Positions 6,340-11,165 of a stretch of DNA of 11,165 nt are shown piece by piece. This DNA is from Candidatus Zhuqueibacterota bacterium. GTDB taxonomy: Bacteria > Zhuqueibacterota > QNDG01. Below the pieces are notes generated by a model that worked only from the letters and a program-made list of their open reading frames with translations, did not search any database and was not told where the DNA came from. The translations under genes and the position numbers were made by a program. Location of the stretch: assembly GCA_003645915.1 (NCBI GenBank), contig QNDG01000013.1, forward strand, positions 1 to 11,165, written 5' to 3'. How positions within the stretch are numbered: position 1 is the stretch's first letter; the number at the start of each line of letters is the position of its first letter.

Positions 6340-7224
6340 TTACAATGATAACTCAATGGAAAATTTATGCATATCATGCCACTGATTTGAATAGGGCATG
6401 TATGAATAATTAATCAGGTACCTTTGCCAGCTTAATCCGGCACCTGCGGAAAATCCATAAATTTCACTTCCGGATCTGTATCCTGCTCTTATAAAAAGAA
6501 ACTTATTTATATCCAGCTCAAAACCTGATTTAACACAGAAATCTTCTTCCTTATCATATACAAAATCCGCAGTAATAAGTGCGTTTTGACCCATACATTT
6601 AAACGGAAGAGAAAAACCTGCAGCAGTAAAAACAGGAAGCTCAACCCGTTCCAGGTTCAGGGTTGACATTTTTCCTATGTTCTGCACTGTGAATCCGAAA
6701 ATCAAGGGCATTTTCTCCGGTTTCCACATTAAGCCCAGATCAAAACCAAAACCAGCGGATTCATGAATAAATATCTTGGTGTAAAATCCCTTTAAAGTAA
6801 CTCCCGCGCTTAAATTATCTCTGATCCTTCTTGAATATGAAACCCCTGCACTTGCCTCATAAAAAGAAAAAGTGGAAATAGGTTCTTCGCTCGGCACTGT
6901 TCTGTACTGAATATCACCTATACTTGAAAAAAGGCCGAATATACCGAACCCGCTTTTGTTGTTTCCTGTTCCATACGAGGCAAAGGCTCCTGACAAATTA
7001 CCAACCCATTTGTATGATGAAAAAACAAAAGAAGAACCGTTTTTTAACGAAAGTGCAGCAGCATTATAAAAACCTGCTGCAGCTCCTCTCGCTGCGGCAG
7101 AACCTGCTCCGCCCATTGCGCTTATTCTTGCTCCTCCGCCAAGCCATAAAGATGAAAAGCCTCCTCCGTAAAGGGATCTGGTTAAAAGGATAACAAGGAG
7201 ACCTGAAATAATTTTTTTATTCAT
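6340..7224 (-). CDS. PorV/PorQ-like outer-membrane beta-barrel protein (divergent)
   Basis: This 294-residue protein begins with a probable signal peptide (MNKKIISGLLVILLTRSLYG), followed by a glycine-rich GGGARISAMGGAGSAAARGAAAGFYNAAA segment split here as GGGARISAMGG (29-39) and AGFYNAAA (50-57). This matches the PorV/PorQ family start, but the usual NPAG motif has become NAAA. The rest shows alternating hydrophobic and aromatic strands typical of an outer-membrane barrel, ending SIELSL. PorV-type proteins shuttle or anchor cargo of the type IX secretion system; whether this copy does so is inferred from context. It lies 87 bases after the other barrel and has only a weak GGGA ribosome site. 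A FadL-like transporter role is an alternative. Confidence 0.78.
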   Translation of the reverse strand: MNKKIISGLLVILLTRSLYGGGFSSLWLGGGARISAMGGAGSAAARGAAAGFYNAAALSLKNGSSFVFSSYKWVGNLSGAFASYGTGNNKSGFGIFGLFSSIGDIQYRTVPSEEPISTFSFYEASAGVSYSRRIRDNLSAGVTLKGFYTKIFIHESAGFGFDLGLMWKPEKMPLIFGFTVQNIGKMSTLNLERVELPVFTAAGFSLPFKCMGQNALITADFVYDKEEDFCVKSGFELDINKFLFIRAGYRSGSEIYGFSAGAGLSWQRYLINYSYMPYSNQWHDMHKFSIELSL

Positions 7225-7311
7225 TTTAAATCCCGGTTAATTATCCATATCTTCGGGTGATAAAGGTTTTTATTAATCCGGTAATTTCCCCAATTGCATT
7301 ACATTGTTTTG

Positions 7312-8271
7312 TCAGAACATAAATGTAACAGACACAACATGCTGATTATCCGGACCCACTGGATCGGACACAAAAGCATAATCAATACCCGCATTAAACT
7401 TATCCACGTTCCAGTAAAATCCAGCTCCGAATGTAATATTGCTTCTGTAAAGACCTGCTCTTAAAGCGAACTTGTCAGCCGGAAAGAGTTCCGTACCAAA
7501 ACTGACAGTACCGGACATGTAATTGATTTTTTCATAATTCAAATAAACAGTAATCAAATTATTATACAGACTCATGCCTGCGCCTGCATTTACAGACAAG
7601 GGGAACTTGTCTGTTTTCTGGGTTCCTTTTTCCCAGATTGACTGGGTATTCCATGAATAACGCGAGTTAATATCCTTTATAACAATACCTGCAAATAAAT
7701 TCGGCAGAGGCACAGCCATAATACCAAAATCAAACCCCAGGCCTTTTGCAGAGACAGTACCGTCATCGGAAAGATGCGGGAAATTATAACTTAGTATTTT
7801 TGCTGTTATTCCAAACGCGATTCTTGGTGTAATTGAGTGGGCAAATGAAAAATAGAAACAATTTTCAGAAGCCGAATAAGTATCTGTGTGCTCTCCGTTG
7901 GTATCCCTTCCGTCAATATTGTTAATTCCCGCGCCAATCCATCCGATTCCAAAACCGGCATTCCTTACCCCATTGGGAGCCAATGATTGTGCATATCCGA
8001 CAAAACTTATACTTCTGTCTAATGAAAGAGATGCAAGGGAAGCAGTAGCTCTTCTTGTACTCACAAAAACTATTCCTGCGGGATTATAATAAGCTACAGA
8101 ACCGTCACCAAAAAAAACCGCAGATCCGCCTCCGGAGGCCAAAGCTCTTGCGCCCAGTCCCATGCGCAGAAAACTTCCTGCATATCCGCCTCTGCCTGTT
8201 TCACCTGAAGATATCCCAGCCAAAACAAGAGTAAGCACTGCAATATTTTTAATAAATCTTTTTAAATCCAT
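7312..8271 (-). CDS. PorV/PorQ family outer-membrane beta-barrel protein
   Basis: With the ATG at 8271 the protein is 319 residues long and starts with a clear signal peptide (about residues 1-22). An upstream in-frame ATG at 8307 would put twelve extra residues before it and has no ribosome site. The mature start FLRMGLGARALASGGG (34-49) followed by VAYYNPAG (59-66) is the hallmark of PorV/PorQ-type proteins. The rest is a series of amphipathic strands ending with an aromatic VTFMF, as outer-membrane barrels do for BAM recognition. In Bacteroidetes, PorV binds C-terminal sorting domains of type IX secretion cargo and carries them to the attachment complex. Here it follows directly behind a gene whose product has such a C-terminal domain, which supports that role by inference. 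Confidence 0.85.
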   Translation of the reverse strand: MDLKRFIKNIAVLTLVLAGISSGETGRGGYAGSFLRMGLGARALASGGGSAVFFGDGSVAYYNPAGIVFVSTRRATASLASLSLDRSISFVGYAQSLAPNGVRNAGFGIGWIGAGINNIDGRDTNGEHTDTYSASENCFYFSFAHSITPRIAFGITAKILSYNFPHLSDDGTVSAKGLGFDFGIMAVPLPNLFAGIVIKDINSRYSWNTQSIWEKGTQKTDKFPLSVNAGAGMSLYNNLITVYLNYEKINYMSGTVSFGTELFPADKFALRAGLYRSNITFGAGFYWNVDKFNAGIDYAFVSDPVGPDNQHVVSVTFMF

Positions 8272-8310
8272 ATTAAGTTCTGTTCTCAATTTATAAAGGA
8301 ACACCATTTT

Positions 8311-9768
8311 TTAATCAACAACCATTACCTTGCCCCAGAAAGTGCCTTTGCCCTGTATATCCACCGAATAAAAATATACTCCGTTTGCCACAACATCTCC
8401 CACCTCATTTTTCCCGTTCCAGGTTTCGGAAAAATCTCCTTCTGCAACTCTGTATTTATCCTGAGCAACAACCTTAACAAGGTTCATGCTGAAATCATAA
8501 ACCTTAACAGTAATATATGAAGGGGTTGTAATATGGTATTGAAATCTTACATGTCCCTCTCCGTTTATTCTATTATGTCTGAATGGGGAAAAAGGATTAG
8601 GATAAGCGTAAGTTTCAGGTTCGGAATCAAACGATGTACTCTTAAAGGCTCTGAATACTTTCCATGTGACCCCGTTATCAAATGAATATCCAAGGCCGTC
8701 ATTTGTACCGAGCCAGATACCGCCTGCATTTGAAATATCAATAGAATAAAATTCTTCGGTAAAAAGTCCTTCTCCTGTTTCAAAATCTGTTATATCCGGG
8801 AATACAGCCCAGTGTTCTCCGTAGTCAGAACTTTTAAACAGACCGCTGTTTGTAACCACATAAACATCATTTCCGTAAAATGCAAAATTGTGTGCAAATT
8901 CTCCCTGCAGACATACGTGCCATGTAAGCCCGCCGTCTTTGGTAAATGACACTGCTCTGTATTCATCCTGATCCACAGCTTCAACAGTAGCTGCCCATAC
9001 AACAGGTCCTCTGTCGGTTTTTTGCAAAGCAAGAGCAACAACAAAATTACCTGATATCCCTTTCCCCTGATTCTGATGATTAAAAGTAACCCAGGTTTTA
9101 CCGCCATCATCGGATTTATGGACACCTCCTGCCGTACCCACCCAAAGACTTTTACCGTCATACATGCATGAAAATACTCTGTGAGTGTAATACTTGGTAG
9201 GGCTGAATGGATTTCCGTCAACAGTAACAACCTTCCATGTTTTCCCCATATCAGAAGATTTTCTTAGACCGCCTGCAAAACTTGCAATCCATACCAGAGA
9301 ATCCGAAATTGCTATGTCATAAGTGGGATTGTTTATTTCTGTTGTTGTAGGAGAGTATTCAGTTACATCTGCAGAATCAATTGGCTGCGAAATCCATGTC
9401 CATGTATTTCCGTTGTCCGCCGACCAGGCAAGCCCTCCTCCTGCAATCAAACTTCCCAGAGCAGTTAAAGTATCAAAAGCTGTTGCCACCCACACTGTAT
9501 CTCCTGAAACAGCAATTGCAGATACAGAACCTCTGCCTATTCCGTCTTTTTCAGAAAAAATCTGCCAGCTTTGTCCGTTATCATTTGTTCTGCATAAATA
9601 ATTTGTGCCAATCCAGACTGAGTTTCTGCTGACTGCAACATCATTAATAACATTCCCGGAAAGAACACTGCTGTTTTCTGAAGTTAAAGAAAACGATTTT
9701 CTGATAATCTGTGCATTCAGATTAATCGTAAAAAATACTGATAGCAATATACATATCTTATTTTTCAT
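8311..9768 (-). CDS. Secreted Asp-box beta-propeller with C-terminal sorting-like (FlgD-Ig/T9SS type) domain
   Basis: The 485-residue protein starts with a signal peptide (MKNKICILLSVFFTINLNAQ). Seven Asp-box motifs of the form SxDxGxTW follow at residues 61, 116, 171, 219, 276, 313 and 362. Each lies shortly after a VWIGT-like strand, which suggests a seven-bladed propeller of the sialidase/sortilin/YCF48 superfamily. The catalytic residues of sialidases are not evident, so a binding or structural role is more likely. From about residue 386 the protein changes to YAYPNPFSP, then VKVYDFSMNLVKVV, WNGKNEVGDVVANGVYFYS and GKVMVVD. This is the pattern of FlgD-like Ig/type IX C-terminal sorting domains. 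The ATG directly abuts the stop of the lipoprotein gene. The ligand is unknown. Confidence 0.83.
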   Translation of the reverse strand: MKNKICILLSVFFTINLNAQIIRKSFSLTSENSSVLSGNVINDVAVSRNSVWIGTNYLCRTNDNGQSWQIFSEKDGIGRGSVSAIAVSGDTVWVATAFDTLTALGSLIAGGGLAWSADNGNTWTWISQPIDSADVTEYSPTTTEINNPTYDIAISDSLVWIASFAGGLRKSSDMGKTWKVVTVDGNPFSPTKYYTHRVFSCMYDGKSLWVGTAGGVHKSDDGGKTWVTFNHQNQGKGISGNFVVALALQKTDRGPVVWAATVEAVDQDEYRAVSFTKDGGLTWHVCLQGEFAHNFAFYGNDVYVVTNSGLFKSSDYGEHWAVFPDITDFETGEGLFTEEFYSIDISNAGGIWLGTNDGLGYSFDNGVTWKVFRAFKSTSFDSEPETYAYPNPFSPFRHNRINGEGHVRFQYHITTPSYITVKVYDFSMNLVKVVAQDKYRVAEGDFSETWNGKNEVGDVVANGVYFYSVDIQGKGTFWGKVMVVD

Positions 9769-10908
9769 CTACTCTACTACTGTTATATTGTGAACAAGAG
9801 GCTCGCTTTCAAGCCCGCTTCTGTCTTTTGCTTTAAAAGTGAACTCATAAACGCCTGTATCGTTCTGTGATGAAATTGTTACTGCAAGAGAAAAAATTCC
9901 ATCACCTGCAGTCTCATCACCTGACTCACCATTATCATACATATCAAAAATATTGTCGATCTCAGTGCCGTCCGGCCGTTTTACTGTGAACCACACCTTG
10001 GTTACATCCCTCAGGCCTTCTTCATCATTAACAGTAATTTTTAATGTGAACGGCGTTGAATCTGATCTGGACAAAGAATCCGGCGCTATAAGTTCTGAAA
10101 GAACCGGAGCATGATTTTCAGTGTTAAAATAGATACTTTTTACTAACGGCCAGCTTTCAAGCCCGCAGCTGTCTTTTGCTGTAAATCTTAAGGAGTAAAT
10201 ACCAGGACCTGCAGAATTGCTCTTTAAATCAATTACCCCCGTAAAAACAGAATCATTAGGCAAAGCTTCCTTCTGAAGGGTGAACACCTTTTCCGGTTCT
10301 GTTGTCTGCGGTATATACAACGCACAATAAACAGAACAAACATCAGCTGTTCCCTGAGGATCCCATACTTTTACTCTGACTAACAAAGAATCCGCCTGCT
10401 CTGCAGAAACTGTATCCTGAACAGTTACACTGACTATTTGAGGAGCCAGATTTTGTACTTCGTTTACAACATTTAATGTATCTGAAAAAACAGGACATTT
10501 GTTTTCTTCTTTATCAAAAGCAGTAAAATAAATATAATATTCTCCGGGAACTCCGCTAAAAATTCCGGGATCTAAAACAGCTGTATATTTTCCGTCTCCG
10601 TGTACTATGTCACCGTTATCTCCGGTATCGTAACATGTGCCTTTTCCTATACTCTTATCCTCATTCGAAGTGAAAACTTCATATTCTATACTTTTAATAT
10701 CGCTTCTGCCCTGAGGATCGTTTGCATATACTGTAATCAGTTGAGGCGCCTGCGCATTCAGATAAATTTTCAGGGGAATATCAACTCTTGATATGTACGG
10801 AAGTACTGAATCTGTATTCACGCCAAATTTTACTTCACACGAAGTAAAAATTAAAATTAATATGAGCATAATTGAAGGAAAAATGTTTTTAGAAATTTTA
10901 GCAGGCAT
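9769..10908 (-). CDS. Lipoprotein with three tandem Ig-like repeats
   Basis: The 379-residue product begins with a basic and hydrophobic stretch ending in IFTSC, so Cys24 is the likely lipid-anchored residue, although Phe at -3 makes the lipobox atypical. Three repeats follow, at about 40-150, 155-262 and 265-379. Each contains a TVxxNDPQG-like strand and the second and third end with AKDxxGLES.PL. Repeats one and three also contain an Asp/Gly-rich loop (YDTGDNGD..HGDGKYTA at 93; YDNGESGDETAGDGIFS at 324) that looks like a calcium-binding loop or the choice-of-anchor-X signature; the middle repeat lacks it. It is probably attached to the outer membrane. It is the first gene after a promoter-like sequence. 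The ribosome site AGAGG is about 14 bases from the ATG, further than usual. No enzymatic domain is recognised; adhesion or scaffold is a guess. Confidence 0.8.
   Translation of the reverse strand: MPAKISKNIFPSIMLILILIFTSCEVKFGVNTDSVLPYISRVDIPLKIYLNAQAPQLITVYANDPQGRSDIKSIEYEVFTSNEDKSIGKGTCYDTGDNGDIVHGDGKYTAVLDPGIFSGVPGEYYIYFTAFDKEENKCPVFSDTLNVVNEVQNLAPQIVSVTVQDTVSAEQADSLLVRVKVWDPQGTADVCSVYCALYIPQTTEPEKVFTLQKEALPNDSVFTGVIDLKSNSAGPGIYSLRFTAKDSCGLESWPLVKSIYFNTENHAPVLSELIAPDSLSRSDSTPFTLKITVNDEEGLRDVTKVWFTVKRPDGTEIDNIFDMYDNGESGDETAGDGIFSLAVTISSQNDTGVYEFTFKAKDRSGLESEPLVHNITVVE
9805..9837. repeat. DNA-level internal repeat, copy A (third Ig repeat)
   Basis: This 33-base stretch matches 10153-10185 at 30 of 33 positions. 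It encodes the FKAKDRSGLES part of the third repeat of the lipoprotein. DNA identity this high is limited to the loop region, while the rest of the repeats are diverged. Confidence 0.8.
10153..10185. repeat. DNA-level internal repeat, copy B (second Ig repeat)
   Basis: Partner of 9805-9837, 348 bases away. It encodes FTAKDSCGLES of the second repeat. The mismatches are a two-base change in the middle and one base near the end. Confidence 0.8.
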
Positions 10909-10949
10909 AAAAATAAAACAAACCTCTTTGGTTGATTGTTTCAGGGTAG

Positions 10950-10978
10950 AAAGTATTAATACTGATTATAAATGTCAA
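10950..10978 (-). promoter_or_regulatory. Probable sigma70 promoter of the lipoprotein-propeller-barrel operon
   Basis: On the minus strand a perfect TTGACA (10978-10973) is followed after 17 bases by TACTTT (10955-10950), which matches the -10 consensus only at its first, second and last bases. Transcription would start near 10943, leaving a leader of about 35 bases to the lipoprotein ATG at 10908. The spacing and the perfect -35 support it; the weak -10 suggests a need for an activator or a moderate promoter. Confidence 0.6.
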
Positions 10979-10994
10979 GACAAATCTTTTTGTC
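10979..10994. repeat. Short inverted repeat next to the -35 box
   Basis: GACAAA and TTTGTC flank a 4-base TCTT spacer. It directly touches the TTGACA box at 10973-10978, so it could be a regulator binding site. It may equally be one end of the neighbouring repeat-like element. Confidence 0.5.
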
Positions 10995-11021
10995 TCTCGC
11001 AACGGGCGCAAAGAACTCAAA
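10992..11021. repeat. CTTTGCG-type dispersed intergenic repeat (single degenerate copy)
   Basis: The minus strand reads CTTTGAGTTCTTTGCGCCC followed by GTTGCGAGAGAC, a degenerate run of CTTTGCG-like units. Similar blocks are, from general memory, scattered between genes in many unrelated bacterial genomes. Only one copy lies in this window, so the dispersed nature is inferred. Confidence 0.45.
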
Positions 11022-11037
11022 GAAAAAAACAAAAACA

Positions 11038-11061
11038 GTATAGAGGTATAAAGGTATAAGG
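11038..11061. repeat. Three tandem octamers GTATARAG
   Basis: The plus strand reads GTATAGAG, GTATAAAG and GTATAAGG back to back. The three units differ at one or two positions. The function is unknown; it may be part of a composite intergenic repeat or a set of protein-binding sites. Confidence 0.7.
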
Positions 11062-11079
11062 CGGAGGTGTTTTGCCGGC

Positions 11080-11135
11080 ATCGGGAAATTTCCGCACATG
11101 ACGGTACCAACGGGGGGTGTCATTCCCGTCCCGAT
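11080..11135. repeat. Nested inverted-repeat element with GTCATTCCCG core
   Basis: An outer inverted repeat ATCGGGA (11080-11086) and TCCCGAT (11129-11135) encloses an inner pair ATGAC (11098-11102) and GTCAT (11119-11123). An alternative pairing CGGGAA (11082) with TTCCCG (11123) is also possible. The block is richer in G+C than the flanking DNA, and it is followed by TTTT on the plus strand. It looks like a small palindromic dispersed repeat (REP or MITE-like) or the terminator of a gene lying beyond the right edge. Confidence 0.5.
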
Positions 11136-11165
11136 TTTCTTTAAAAAATATAATAATCAGAATCG

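Noticed and set aside
7233..7281. CCGGTTAAT ... ATTAATCCGG inverted repeat between the two barrel genes
   Set aside because: The arms have a one-base bulge and a loop of about 30 bases with no T run. I cannot distinguish it from chance.
8272..8307. Upstream ATG at 8307 for the PorV-type gene
   Set aside because: It has no ribosome site and would place twelve residues ahead of a complete signal peptide.
10898..11110. A 70-codon minus-strand open frame across the head of the window
   Set aside because: It overlaps the lipoprotein start and the promoter, and its middle is the translation of the CTTTGCG repeat (LRPLRETK-like). No ribosome site or family match is seen.

Overview
The window is AT-rich and, apart from promoters, repeats and spacers, is filled with tightly packed genes that all read on the minus strand, so transcription runs from high to low coordinates. 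The gene content suggests a Gram-negative bacterium of the Fibrobacteres-Chlorobi-Bacteroidetes (FCB) superphylum or one of its uncultured relatives (Marinimicrobia, KSB1, Calditrichaeota or Cloacimonetes type). The reasons are two PorV/PorQ-type outer-membrane barrels, a secreted propeller with a PNPF-type C-terminal domain resembling a type IX secretion sorting domain, an ExbB-ExbD-ExbD-TonB operon and a short Obg. The exact phylum cannot be read from this sequence.

Layout in transcription order. (1) 10909-11165 is a non-coding head with a palindromic repeat-like element, three tandem octamers, a dispersed-repeat-like CTTTGCG block, a small inverted repeat and a probable sigma70 promoter. 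(2) 6340-10908 holds a surface or secretion gene set: a lipoprotein with three Ig-like repeats, a seven-Asp-box propeller with a C-terminal sorting-like domain, and two PorV/PorQ-like barrels. An isocitrate/isopropylmalate dehydrogenase family enzyme follows after 15 bases (5206-6324). (3) A near-consensus sigma70 promoter (5143-5171) drives exbB, two exbD paralogues and tonB (2933-5067), an energy-transduction complex for outer-membrane transport. The operon ends at a hairpin terminator (2882-2912). (4) obg, dprA and a DUF362 gene follow (1-2863), with an overlap and a 2-base gap between them. DUF362 runs off the left edge.

How they may work together. The lipoprotein, propeller and barrels look like an envelope module in which the propeller would be cargo and the PorV-like barrels the shuttle or anchor. 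ExbB/ExbD/TonB would supply proton-motive-force energy to outer-membrane receptors, none of which is encoded here. Obg (ribosome assembly GTPase) and DprA (ssDNA and RecA loader) are housekeeping genes. No CRISPR array, tRNA, rRNA, phage gene or transposase was seen. I found no convincing new defence or mobile system. The most unusual parts are the envelope module and the stacked repeats at the right end.
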